Under the pieces are notes generated by a model. It did not search any database and was not told the origin of the DNA. It saw nothing but the letters and a program-made list of their open reading frames with translations. Below are positions 11,801 to 23,702 of a DNA stretch of 49,486 nucleotides, one piece after another. The position numbers were made by a program, and so were the translations under genes. The stretch's first letter is position 1; the number at the start of each line of letters is the position of its first letter. Source of the stretch: Lenisia limosa (taxonomy: Eukaryota > Breviatea). The DNA lies in the NCBI GenBank assembly GCA_001655205.1, contig LPNZ01007172.1:1-49486 (forward strand). The letters are read 5' to 3'.

Positions 11801-14085
11801 TGTTTATGTCTTCTTTTTTTGAATAAATAGATATATTTTGAAAGAACAAAAACAAAAACTATTAATCTCTTCACTTCGTGTAATTCTTTTAGAAAGAGTG
11901 TGACGAATGTCTTGCTGATTATCGAGGTTAGTACGAACGTTTTTATGTGCTGAAAACTTTGCACTACCTCGATCCACTTTTTTTGTTACTTTGCCCGTGG
12001 ATGTTGACCTTCCCTCTTTAGACAATCTTTTTGATGAAGAAAATTCGGATGAGGATGTATTTGACGTTGCCGACATTCAACAGCTCACTCTGGTACGTTT
12101 TTGTTGAATGTACCACGGTACCTTACATTAGTTATGAGATCAGCCCAAAGAACTGTACACTAAACTTGTAGACTGTTGATGGAGACGAAATTCCAGGATC
12201 TGATTCTTCTGATGAAATGGAGTTTGAGGGAGCTACATATATCGCGCACCATTTACTCTGTGTTATTTCCGCTTTGTTAACATACTAGGACTTTCACCCA
12301 CGCCAACTCTACATCTGCTCCCCCTGAATTGATCTCTTCTCAAACTGAGGTTTGCGAAAACATGTATTATATAGAACATAAGTGTGTTAATAGTCGGCAA
12401 CCACTCTTGTACCTCTTCTACCTCACCAATGTAGCCTTCACCTTCCCCGAGTCCATCAAATTCTTCTGTACTTACGAAACCACTCCAACAGCCTTCAGCG
12501 CAACACAAAGACAAGCATAGACCCAGCAAGCCCTGTCTCTATTCTTCAAAATATGACACTTCTGATGACGATTTCTCAGGAACTGAAGATGATGTGTGTT
12601 TCTTCAAGAATGTTATTTTCCATTCACCTTTTTAGAGTACCCAAAACACCGTGAAGTCTTACTCGGCATACTATCCCAAAAATGCCAACACCAAAATGAG
12701 ATCGAACCAATTCATGTCCCACATCCCACCTCGACACGGCATCCAAGCTCCAGACGAATACGATATCAAAAACAAGAGGGCACCAGAGCCAAGGGACCTT
12801 GAAAAAGTTCACCTGGACTCCAAGTACGATGACACCAGCAGTGATGATGGTTGGTGATACTGCACATCTGATCTTGCTTTGTTTTTCCTGAAACAGAGAA
12901 AATGATTTAGTGCTAATATTGTAGATAATGTTGAAGATGAAGATGAAGATCCAATAAGCAGAGGGACTACACTCTCAGCACCCCCTAACACAATGCGACG
13001 GTTGCACGAAATGGCACCAGCTGACCCGTTCTTAGTGAGTGTGGTGTGTGGCTTCCATTGTACTCCCTTTGTTTTTTGTCTAATTATCTGCAGGCTGCCT
13101 CGTTTTTGGAGATTTTACGAAGCACAATGACTCAGGCTATTTTTGGTAAATTAATACCTGCGTCTATCATGAGCCCTTTTGTTGTTCCTTCTAGCAAGGA
13201 TTTCTCGAGGTTGGAGGCGAGGCGTCTCTAAAGCTTATTTTATATTTGATATTATTTTATTTTTTTTCTTTGATCATTTAGTTTGCCCTCAATTGCCACT
13301 GCTGGAAAGTCAGAACTTAAGGTGTCAGTTCCTCCCAACGGACTCGAAAGATTTATAGCTAAGATGCCAAGAAGAGGTATTGGATATACACCTATGTTAT
13401 GATCCCGTTTAGCTCAAGCCCTATTTCCTGAACCGCTTGCCAAACTCTACCAGAAAGGAGAGCCATTCTTTGAACTGGAGAAGATTGAACTTTCGGTTTG
13501 TATCCAATATAAGTTCCATGATGACATTAGGATGTCTATCTCGGGACAATACGATCCATTCTCTCTACTTCGTCCCTCAAAGAAGAACTTTCGGCTTGTG
13601 GTTTCTTAAAACTCTTTGATCTTGGTAAGTGGAACCACAACAATGAGCCATGACCTTCCAGGATTTCCGTATGCCTTTGTACCAGCCTCTCATAAACTTC
13701 CTATTTGCCCTCAACCAATTGGTCCCTACCCTGCGTCAAGGTTTGTTCCTATTTGGTGCTGACTCTCCAGAAATAATGCTTGTCTGGTTGTTGCTTTAGG
13801 AGGGATGGACGACAACTTCAAATATGACAAAAACGCGAAGATTCCGTACAAGTACACAAAGAATCATCACACTGCGCGTGTATGTTCAAATTTCAGTCTC
13901 CAATATACCCTTGTCTTAGAGCAATGTGACAGTCGGCCAAATACTTCTCATCTACCCTCAAGAATTATGATTCTCTCATACCTTAGAAACCCTTACGAAA
14001 TAGCATTGTCAATCAGCCACGAGCCCCCATGGTTCCCAAGCCTGTTGCCTACAAGAAAGCAGTGGGGGCTGATATTCATCGATGA
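8897..14085 (+). CDS. divergent XRN-family 5'-3' exoribonuclease (second XRN gene)
   Basis: XRN-type nuclease by motif order, clearly different from gene 1. The start at 8897 gives MGLSKFTDY before a GTAAGT donor. Joining the next exons gives YLFIDANCLLHSI (about 9067-9102), the counterpart of LDMNGIIH. Then come GLFVCFDGI (about 9280-9305) plus SEAKLRSEVLSRRN, the counterpart of DGVAPRAK with its lysine kept; LTFGMNFMNEVEQ (about 9721); IPGEGEHKIIQWLRK (about 10010), with both glutamates; SPDSDMLAL (about 10087), with both aspartates; and DFAVLAFLTGSDYLP (about 10520-10560). An acidic, Ser-rich middle (about 12020-12960: FDEENSDEDVFDVADIQQ, SKYDDTSSDD, EDEDEDP) precedes ALFPEPLAKLYQKGEPFFEL (about 13420) and a C-terminus ending VGADIHR and TGA at 14083-14085. 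The catalytic acids look intact, so it is probably an active nuclease; cellular location is not evident. Several inner exon borders are uncertain. Confidence 0.82.
10113..10126 (+). other. G-tract directly after a 5' splice donor
   Basis: The exon encoding SPDSDMLAL ends at a GT followed at once by 11 consecutive G residues. The tract therefore sits on the donor site of the sense strand of the second XRN gene. Confidence 0.6.
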
Positions 14086-14329
14086 GCTATCTAACACATT
14101 AGACTACTACTACCACTCCATCCATCAATCAGCCCCCCAAAAAGAGCCCCCCCGAAATTTAGAAATGTCACTAATTATTCTAATCTGGTAATTTTTTTTT
14201 TGTTTCAATGTAAATTATGTTATTTTAATTCAAAGGTTAGATTCTCTTTTCTGATACACACCCCTTAGAGAACCTTAAAAGGGAAAAAAGAACTGGAGTA
14301 TCAAAACGCATAAAACATTAAATAAAGGG
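14086..14329. other. tail-to-tail intergenic region, 3' UTRs
   Basis: These 244 bp lie between the stops of the second XRN gene and the SERINC gene. AAATAAAGGG at about 14320 is on the plus strand. I see no gene in it. Both transcripts must end, and may overlap, here. Confidence 0.5.
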
Positions 14330-17319
14330 TTAGCTGAATTCCCTGTTTTTCAAAACCATAGGTGCAATGAGGGACCATGTGTAAAGTGCAGCAACCACCC
14401 ATGTTGAGACCATTTTGATCCACATCGATGTCGTACCGCGATCAATGCTGTAACTAGAGGAGTGAAAACAAAAAAAAAACTCCACTTGGCAACATGAGTA
14501 GCAATTGACACCCACTCACTCTCCATAGTCACCAGTATCACCCCAGGAAGTTAATAGCATTGCAATATAGGCGGCGCCCAGACTGAAAATGGAATGGAAG
14601 TAGGAGCAGTTGTAGTCTTCACTAAAGTATCAGGAGTCACTAATGCAACTGCAAATAAAAACACAATCCACCCATACCTAATTATAGATGTTGAGGGCAT
14701 GTATAAGTCATCCTAAAAGTAAAAAATACAATCAAAGATTACAATACCCACTCCAGATTGGCTCATTATAAGAGCATCCCCTCGTCCAGCTGCTTTGTTT
14801 GTTGAGTGAGTGACAGCCAAAATAGCAATGGCAAGTCCCTAGGTGAGTTAGAGAACGTGTCTCTATTGGACAACCAGCATCTTGATTGCCAATATAAATA
14901 TATTATTCGAGTATTTCGTCATACAAAGTATAGTTTATAGTATGAAAAACCCCGCTTACCAACAGCATTTGCCAAGTAGATGAAGTGTCATTATCACGGA
15001 TAGAGTTACAATTCATACTATCGGTGTTGGGTTGACTAAATAGTAAGGATGGGGGGGGGGGGTAATNNNNNNNNNNNNNNNNNNNNNNNNNNNNNNNNNN
15101 NNNNNNNNNNNNNNNNNNNNNNNNNNNNNNATCACTTAAAAATAAGTCTCATACCTTGATAATGCAGAAAAGGTAAGGTAGCAACAGTAGAAACAGATGA
15201 TAGCCGCTGGGAGAAGTGCACCGTGTTTGCCCTGAACTATTATAGCGGTTCAAAACCAGAAAAATTGGGTAATTTGGCCGAATTCCGCAAACCGCAATCG
15301 TTATTGAAACATAAGTTGCTGCAAGAAGGATCGTGGAAATGATAAATATGGTGTTTAGATCACAGTTTGTACCTGATGTGAAGAGTGCCTAGTTGATTAG
15401 AAGACAAAAAAATCTCACAGATTCCGTTATCCCAATTTAATATAGTATACAAACTTACGAATTCAAAGTAAATTGCAATCAATGAGAGAGTAAAGAAGAT
15501 ACCGGAACAAATGAGGAGGTAGATCAGCCTAAAAAGTGAAACGGTAGATTGTCACCTTGTAATGTTCAATCCGCCCTTTTTAACACGGTACGTTTTCTTC
15601 CCTCACCATTTCCGTTCATCCTTGATAACCCATGCATCGTTCCAAGAATAAGCGCCGTCGATGAGAAGAAGAAACTGTACAACCAGAAACACTCCGGCGA
15701 ACACCATTGCAATGAAAGCTGTTAGTTAGCCAATATTGCAAACGTAAGGGCATAAACAAAGAAACGAGTTCGCTTGAAAAAAAAAGAGCACAAAAAATGT
15801 GTAGAAAATCCAAAAAAAACTCTCAATACTATTGTAGTTGCACAAATGCACTTTGGGAGAGAGCCAACGCTTACTCCAGTCATTTAGGATTTCAGCAGGC
15901 AAAAAACAACCCAGTACAATTGCGATAATGAGTGTGAACATCTGGAAACGTCATGAAATGAGAGGAAGGTACTAGCCAGGCCTAGGGTGTCCGTCAAATA
16001 CATTACATAATATGATATAAAAGATTTTCGCCTTGGACCCCCCCCCCCTTAAACAGTTATGTTATGCATATACATATAGCATATCGTATGTACAGTGAGT
16101 TACATAAGTAATGGCAAAAAGTTGTTTCTTATAACCTTTCGGCCAAATATGTCTTTTTAAGTGTGAATTGCACCAAAATTCGTGTTTTTGGCAGATATTT
16201 TGATTGTTGTCATTCACCCAATTTAAACATGTAAGGTAATTTGGGTACACTAAATAAAAAAAACGGTGTATTTTGATCCATTTTGTGGCTTAACCCAACC
16301 GAACATGCCCTACTACTTGATGGCAAATATCGTGATTCTTGTTAAATCCACACCTCTGTATCAGATATGATGGAAAAGAAGCAATCTACTTGTTTTGAAA
16401 CCACCTCAAAAGAGATGAGAAACCTGATTGACACAATACCATGATGTTTTTTCGGCTGTCATTGCCACCAAGGGGGGCGGTCCAACTTAAGTACTAGAAA
16501 TTTTCAGCGTTTTGATGCACTGATTTTTTATGATATTACAAGTGGTATTGTTTTTATATTTCGTTAAAAACTCATAATTTTTTTTACAACAATATTATGT
16601 GCAAAAAATAAAATATATAGTTCAAATCCCAATAAAATGACACACTTCTCAGAGAATAAGACCTATTTTGCGACAAATTATAAGGGACAACTTTTTGCCA
16701 TTACTTATGTAACTCACTGTATATATTTGACAGCCACCTCTACCCCAACTTTACCTTTGTCTTCCAAAATCCACGCTGGTAAACCCTCCTTCCATTTTCC
16801 GGTTCATTGACAGGAGTACCAATCATTATCAGGGCATGGAGAAGGAAAAATGCCTGAAAAGTTAATAAACAAAGCATAAGTAATTGCAAATTAACAGTCT
16901 ACGATGATCTTCCCAAACTCACCCAAACAGAAAACATCACACGATAGACCTGAGCAATTAGAGACAAATAGCAATTGAGTACCAACCATTAGTTTCCCTT
17001 TGCAGCCACTTCCTTCGCAGTTATGTTCTAGAATATTTAACACGAAGCAAATACAACCTCTTCTTCCATGACACAAAGACAAGCCAAAATCAAAGCATAG
17101 TCTTACCTCCTAGATCAACCAAGAAATCTGGATGAACTGCTCGAAGGAATAAAGCCAAGACAATGGTCATCACAAAGAGGAGCGCTGAAAATTATAACTT
17201 TAAAAATATGGAATGCCAAATCCCAAAAACTCACAGAAGCCCAGCCTTGAACTCATTGTTCCCACTGCTGAAGTTATACCTCCAGCAGCACTGGTTGCAA
17301 GACCAGCACAGCAAAACAT
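14330..17319 (-). CDS. SERINC: SERINC (TMS1/TDE1) family polytopic membrane protein
   Basis: Serine-incorporator family integral membrane protein with about ten helices, acting as a lipid scramblase-like protein of the endomembrane and plasma membrane. The start at 17319 gives MFCCAGLATSAAGG. Downstream: FVMTIVLALFLRAVHPDFL (about 17190-17125), NCEGSGCKGKLMVG (about 17030-16985), LGCFLPAEILNDWS (about 15915-15870), LLLIDGAYSWNDAWVIKDE (about 15670-15610), LLAATYVSITIAV (about 15330), GALLPAAIICFYCCYLTFSA (about 15230-15170), NCNSIRDNDTSSTWQMLL (about 15015-14960) and the family C-terminus WIKMVSTWVVAALYTWSLIA, ending VLKNREFS and TAA at 14332-14330. The final WVK-SSW-YxWTLVAPLVLxNRDF-type block is diagnostic. 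The gap 15067-15130 falls in an intron. One intron (15942-16754) carries a transposable element. The start could lie in an unseen upstream exon, since the frame stays open for a few codons before this ATG. Confidence 0.92.
16093..16719. mobile_element. 627-bp TA-flanked inverted-repeat element (Tc1/mariner-like MITE) in a SERINC intron
   Basis: Inverted repeats begin CAGTGAGTTACATAAGTAAT at 16093 and, on the other strand, at 16719. They match for about 42 bp with two mismatches (33 perfect bases, then TT versus CC, then CTTATAA). Both ends are bordered by TA (16091-16092 and 16720-16721), the expected target duplication of Tc1/mariner elements. The interior is AT-rich and holds no transposase-length frame, so the copy is non-autonomous. 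Removing it leaves an intron of about 185 nt, closer to the local norm. Confidence 0.88.
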
Positions 17320-17855
17320 TCTATAACTACTACTAAACACAAAAGTGGCCAAGAAGACTAAGTTGATACCAATACTATTTTTTTTAGGTTACTGAGTTAC
17401 TGAGTCGCAGAGAACAAGCGGAGAGCGCAATCAGTGCTACTGAAACGAGTTTCCGATTTGAAAAATGAGATTGGTCAACGCTACGAATCTATTATTTATT
17501 TATTATATTATTATATTATTCGAATTAATGATATATATGAGTTTGGTTGGTTTGTGGCTTTCATTTTTTTCGGTGCTTTTAAAGCTGCGCGTACGCGTGG
17601 TTCTTTTCCTTTTGTGTCACTTGTGTCCTCCCTGTTCCCCTTGTTCCTCCCTCTTTATTATATAGCGTTATATTTTGAATTGAATCATAAAAACCTCAGT
17701 TTTATTTCAAAAAAAGCGAAACGGTCACTTTGTTCTGGTTGCTTTCTATAGGAGGCTTTTGCTTTCCTCGCGGCCTCTCCCTTACTGGTCGCCAGCACAA
17801 CAGAGTGTTGATATTTACAGAGTAGCCTCTTCCTACTTGGCTTGCTACAGGCAAA
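17320..17855. promoter_or_regulatory. head-to-head region between SERINC and SLC12A9 genes
   Basis: These 536 bp separate the two divergent starts. Visible items are a short direct repeat ttactgagttactgagt (17391-17407) and an AT-rich block with runs of ttatta (about 17488-17525). Short open frames across 17434-17751 lack family similarity and are not called. Promoter function is inferred from position. Confidence 0.4.
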
Positions 17856-20800
17856 ATGCCTCCAAGTCAAGACACTGATATGTCAGTTGACGATAAGGTC
17901 AAGGCCGCCCGTTTGGGCACATTTCTGGGAGTGTTTATCCCTTGCTTGATGTCTATCTTCGGTGTTATTCTCTATCTTCGTCTTGGATGGGTCATGGGTG
18001 TTGGTGAGGGGGGCTTTTTTGTGATATCTTCTTTTTTTTAAGTGTTACTGTTTGTATTTATTGCATGTGACATTTTCATTATATTTGCAGCTGGCGTCTA
18101 TGCAGGATTTGGAGTGATGGTCTTTGCAGGAGTTGTGGCACTCCTTACTGTCCTCTCTGTATCGGCAATTTCCACAAACGGGACCATTAAAGTGGGATAT
18201 ATGAGGAAATGTCCAAATTTTGTTAAGACATTCTCCTATTTGATATACATGTAGTATAAACGTTAACTCAGTGTAGGGTGGCGGAATGTACTACATGATT
18301 TCAAGATCCCTTGGTCCTGAGTTTGGCGGTTCAATTGGTCTTATTTTTTACTTCGCCAATGTTGTTGCAATTGGTATGGGTGGGTTAATGTGTCGTCTTA
18401 AATAATATTTTTTACCTGTTAACACATACAGCTATGTACCTTGTGGGTTTCAGTGAAACGTTCACAGAGACGTACGGTATTCTTTGGTTTGACTCCCGCC
18501 ACTGGACTATTGTATCGCTCTCAACTGTTTCCCTGATGCTCTTGATCACGATCGGAATTGCAGGTAGGTGTCATTTGTTGGCATAATAGGGTGGTAAACA
18601 CTGCTAAGCTTGTGGTTTCCAATTCACCAATGAATAATTTAGGTGCATCATGGTTTGGACGAGTTTCTACTGGCATCTTTGCTATTCTCGTGGTTTCCAT
18701 TTCTGTGGCATTATTGTCTCTTTTCGTGCAGCCAAATGATCATGCTGAAGTGAGGGGTATCCTATCAGAGTTTGAAAGGTGGAATGCTATTATCAATGCG
18801 CTATGTTATATTTCTATGTCGCAAATAGTTTCCTTTTGAAGTAGTTATTTTCATAGGGATTTTCAAGACCTTCAATGGAAGTATTCAAGGAAAATCTAGA
18901 CACTGGCTATGACCTCGACAAAGAGAATGATGCCAGTCTAATCTCAGCCTTCAACATATTTTTTCCAGCAGTGACAGGACTTATGGCAGGTGCCAATATG
19001 AGTGGTGACCTCAAAAGTGGGTGTTTTTGACTCGGGTAAAATTTCTACCTATTCACAAAGTGTCAAAATTTTGGTATCTCTTGGTTTTTTTCTTTCCTAA
19101 ACGGTTTAGATACCAAAAGAAGTATCCCAGTTGGAACCCTTGGGGCTCTATTTGCTGGTGAGAGAGAAAATATTTTCTATATTGTTTACTTCACATCATA
19201 TTTTTACAATTCAGCCATTGTTACGTACTTTGCTCTTGCTGCTGCTTTAGCCGCATCTTATGATCGAGTTGAACTCATTACAAACTATTATGTTTTCCAG
19301 GTGGGCTTGATCACGGATTCCCCGCTATTCCCAAATTCTTCTTATACTCAGGATATTGCACTCTGGTCTCCTATCATTACTGTCGGTATCTTCTGCTCCA
19401 CATTGGTTTGCGGCGAACATGGTCCCACAATCGTTTCTTTGACAGCTCAATTACTTCACAGTATATTGCTTTTGTAGATGAATCATTTTATATGTGTTTT
19501 AAATAAGATCTGTTCCTGTTAAAAGTTTCAGTCTTCGGGACTCAGTGCTATTGTCGGAGGGGCTAGGTGAGTGTGGGATGGTGGTGAAAGATGAGTTAAA
19601 TATTTGACACCTATCACAATCTTTGATTGTATACAATCCTCTTTTAGCTATTTATCCGGTCAGAATTCTTCAAGCTTTAGCCCGAGATAAGATTTTCCGT
19701 TTTCTCAATCCTTTTGGAGTTGGATCCGGTATGCTTGGGTGTTAGTGATTTTGTTACGATGATTTTTAGTGCATTCTCTCAACAAATTTTAGGTGCTGCA
19801 GATGAGCCCCGTGTTGGCATTCTCTTGACTTGGGCACTCGCACAATGTAAGTACGGCTCAAACAAAAAGTCGACCATTTGCTTTCTTAATTACTTCCCAG
19901 GTTTCGTCATGATTGGATCATTGGATTTGATTGCTCCAATTACAACGTACTTTTTCCTTCTTTCCTACACGATTACAAATCTTGCGTGCTTCCTACTAGC
20001 AGTGACAAAGTGGGTTTATTGTCGTATAACTATCTGACTTCTTTTGGTTTAATTAGTGTTTTCCATTGCATAACTGTCCAGTGCTCCAAACTTCCGTCCA
20101 TCGTTCACCTTCTTCTCGTCTGGTACTGCATTTGTCGCCACCCTACTCTCAACCCTGACTATGTTTGTAACCAATGCCGCTCTCGCTTCGGCCGTCTTCC
20201 TCATCATGGTCATAGTGTTCTACTACATTCACTCGTATGCGTATGTGTAGAAATCGGATATAGCACGTCTTTATCCACCTTACTTCTATTATTAAATTTT
20301 GACAATGTAGCTCATCTCCCAATACAACATGGGGAGATATTGACCAGGCTTTAATTTATCGTCTTGTTCGAAGATGGATGCTTACATTAGATGTCAGAAA
20401 AAGTCATGTCAAGTATTGGAGACCTCAGGTTTGTTCGTGATCCTGGTTTTCGCGTGTGTTTTTGTCTCTTATCTTTGCTAATTCCAGTAGGTTCTTTGCC
20501 TTGTAAGCGATCCCAGAAAAAGCCTGAATTTAATTGATTTCGCAAATAGAATGAAGGGTTCTGGTCTCTTGGTTTTAGGTAAGATGCGCACTTCGTTTGC
20601 AATACTAAAACCATTTAATCCATCATATTTTACTTTCAAGGCAATGTGATGCCTGGTGATTTTCACGAAATGGCTGAACAACTATCCGAACAACGCACCG
20701 CTTTCCTTGAACTCATTTCCCATAACAGGCTCCAGGTATCTTTTTGACTGGTCACAATGCAAATACCACCAAATATGTATCTTTCTTGTTTTGCTTCATC

Positions 20801-23467
20801 TGTTTTGACATGACAGGCTTTTGAGCATGTAACTGTCGCATCAAATCTCAGAAATGGTCTTCAAGTTAGTGGGGACTCATGTTCTGGGAATATGTACTTG
20901 TTTTATTTCACTTTAAATAGGATCTACTGTTGAACACAGGTCTGGGGGCAATGCGCCCCAACACATTGCTAATTGGCTACCTTGAGAAAAAGAAATCGGT
21001 GAGAATTCGTCTCCCATTTTATATCATATAGTTACATGTATCATGTATTACATTCATACTATGATATCATATCATATATTTGCTTATCAATTTCTTCAAG
21101 TGAGAAAGCATAAGTTTATCTGGTGTGGTATTTCAATTGAAAAATGTGCGTCATTTTGCACAGCCCTGCCCAGATCTTTCGGACAACCGCCGATCACTAG
21201 TTGACGAACAAGACTTAATCTTAAACAAATTTGTACACGTCTCCGGAGACCCTACCCCTGCAGAGTTTGTGTCTTTCATTTAGTGGGCGGGGTGGACATT
21301 TGTATTGCATGAAAGCATAAGGTTCAAATTAGTTTCTAATCCATCAGTGATGCATCTCACTACAATCATAATGTTATGATTGCACGAAACTTTGAAGATA
21401 TCGACGGTCTTCTCATCTCCCGCTTCCACAAACACCGAGTCAACGCCTTGAGGAGACAGCGTTACCTAAGCAGCCACCAGAGAATGCCAGGTTGATGGAG
21501 AATAAGTGTTTTTATCACTTTATCGTACATTTAAGGAATTCTCTTGGATATTCATCATTTTACTGTTATAGTTGATGTCTGGGTCAATGAGTCTCTCGGA
21601 TCAGTTTCCATTGAACCCACCTTGTCTGTTGCGGTTCAAATTGGCTACCTCCTTCAATCCACCCCTATCTGGTCGAAGCACACTTATTTGAGAATTATCG
21701 CTGTCGTTGACTACAAGTAGGCGTTGTTTGTTATGTTTTTTTGCTTTTTTGACGCCTTAAGCTGCAGCAACTGACATTTCAGATACTCTGTTGCTGAAGA
21801 AGAGCAGCGCCTCAAGGACTGGCTCGATGACATTCGGATCAATGCAGTGGTCTTAGTAATCCCACGTGGGTGTAGCTTAATCTTGGATCAGTCATAACAA
21901 CACTTAACCTTCTGCAGTTCTTGAAAACCCTTCGGAAGAAACCCGTGAAGTGTTACGGGACCCTATTATCGAAACCCAACTTCACATGATGGAAAACCAA
22001 ACAACAATCAAGGGCTACACTATTAAGGTACGTACACCTTTGATACCTTTAATTGTCTAATTTTATAGGGATACCCGCAGTCTGATCTTCGTGATCGTCT
22101 CAAAAAGAACCGTCTAGCTGAGGATGCTCAAAACAAACCAGGACCATCCCGTACCACATCCAGCTACTCCATTACAAGCAACGAATCCCACACCGAACAA
22201 AGTAAAACTGGGAGCTTCTTGACACCCGTTTTGTCACTTTACCTGGATATCCCTCACGGCATAGCTGTTGTAGTTCGAAGCCCCAGTTCCGACAGTCCTC
22301 TTCTTGATGTTCCTGTAACTGAGGTAGTTCGTAATAACATCATGATTGAACTTATATCTTACTTCAACTCCAGGTTTGTATTATGTATCATACTCTTTTT
22401 GTTCAATATTTTTAATGTTATAGGTAAAGAACCCTGCCTCCCCTTCAAATGGTTTGCAAGTATTTGAAATTCAACATTTCTCATATTATGAACTGAAAGA
22501 TAAAATATGATACCTATTCAACTTTTATCACTCATTTCCTTAGAGTCACCTGTTGAGTATATCCAACAAGACAACAAAGCACCTCCAGAACTCAAACCAC
22601 AGGTTAGCCAATGTCCAAACCAATCCGTCCTTGCTTTTGAAGAGTCTGACTTTGCAGGCTATTGAATTAGAGGAGATTGAAGGAGCTGAGGCAGTCGTGG
22701 AAGTGGTTTGAGGGAAACTGTAACTGTACTTTACCAATTGCCTACAATACATAACAGTCCAGGACACTCCGTCGCCAAACCTCTCACCAAGAATTGTTGA
22801 AGACTGTGATGAAGAGTAAGGGGTATTTGAACACTTCTTTCGGTGCTCTCTGTACTCGGCCACTGCCAAATCTTAGCGTTTCGTTTTTCATCTTTCAGCC
22901 CTGTTGACTTTGGCCCAGTTGACAGTACCACTGCTGGGTATGTTGAAGTACCTGTGGATGGCAACAAAAACTGATTCCTTTGTAGTCGAAACCGTTCGAG
23001 TTCCACCACTCTAGAGCTAATTGCCAGACACCCTGACTCCGTTTCTCCTATTTCAAACCTTCCAAGAACTCTGAGGTGGGGGGGGGGGGGGTAAANNNNN
23101 NNNNNNNNNNNNNNNNNNNNNNNNNNNNNNNNNNNNNNNNNNNNNNNNNNNNNNNNNNNNNNNNNNNNNNNNNNNNNNNNNNNNNNNNNNNNNNNNNNNN
23201 NNNTTGTCAATCTTACCTATGCCAGATGGAGACTGTACAATACGTTGGTTCGGTCCAACAGTGCCAACGCTGGTGTTGTTTTCCTCCCAATCCCGCCACC
23301 TCCATGCCGTAAGAGTACAAACAACTTTTTTCTCTCATCATGACTCAGCTCATTCCGGCGACGAGGCTGCTGAAGACTATCTATCAGACCTCGACGTTCT
23401 TACGGACTGCTGCCCACCCACTGCACTCATCAGAGGTTGCCACAATGTGCATACCACTGCTTTATAG
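17856..23467 (+). CDS. SLC12A9: SLC12A9-type cation-chloride cotransporter family membrane protein
   Basis: Member of the SLC12 (APC superfamily) proteins: about 12 transmembrane helices, then a large cytosolic C-domain. The start at 17856 gives [20 protein letters not shown]. Core motifs: [15 protein letters not shown] (about 17958), [20 protein letters not shown] (about 18280-18340), [16 protein letters not shown] (about 18432), [13 protein letters not shown] (about 18980), [12 protein letters not shown] (about 19123) and [18 protein letters not shown] (about 19665-19720), then [13 protein letters not shown] (about 20085). The C-domain reads [15 protein letters not shown] (about 20380-20430), [20 protein letters not shown] (about 20492) and [17 protein letters not shown] (about 20947). 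It ends [14 protein letters not shown] and then HTTAL and TAG at 23465-23467. That ending and the [12 protein letters not shown] block match animal SLC12A9 (CIP1) and yeast VHC1 better than NKCC or KCC. Chloride transport by this branch is unproven in general, so the substrate is left open. The gap 23096-23203 hides part of the C-domain. Confidence 0.9.
23076..23095 (+). other. G14 tract at a 5' splice donor, running into a gap
   Basis: The exon ending SNLPRTLR is followed by GT and 14 consecutive G residues (23078-23091), then the gap. It is the same donor-plus-G-tract arrangement as at 10113. Confidence 0.55.
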
Positions 23468-23702
23468 ATTTTTTGAAAGGAATATAAACAACGAAGAAAA
23501 ATGGACGGTTGGGGAGGGGGGGGGGGGNNNNNNNNNNNNNNNNNNNNNNNNNNNNNNNNNNNNNNNNNNNNNNNNNNNNNNNNNNNNNNNNNNNNNNNNN
23601 NNNNNNNNNNNCGATAGAATCCAATTCTGTTCTGGAAATAAGAATTCATCAAAAGAGTGCTGATTGTGAGTTGATGATGTTGGGGAATTTGTTGCTGACA
23701 AC
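23468..23702. other. tail-to-tail intergenic region with gap
   Basis: These 235 bp lie between the SLC12A9 and CCDC137-like stop codons. They include a G12 run (23516-23527) leading into the gap 23528-23611. No gene is seen. Confidence 0.5.

Noticed and set aside
16062-16250. Short minus-strand frame in the SERINC-intron element as a transposase fragment
   Set aside because: Only about 60 codons, overlapping the inverted repeat, with no DDE/D-type motif.
17434-17751. Plus-strand 105-codon hydrophobic frame upstream of SLC12A9
   Set aside because: AT-rich simple sequence in a divergent spacer; no start context or family motif, and the transporter has a convincing start at 17856.
17856-23467. 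Assignment as NKCC- or KCC-type Na-K-Cl cotransporter
   Set aside because: The membrane core alone would allow it, but the cytosolic domain ([27 protein letters not shown] and the C-terminus) fits SLC12A9/VHC1 better.
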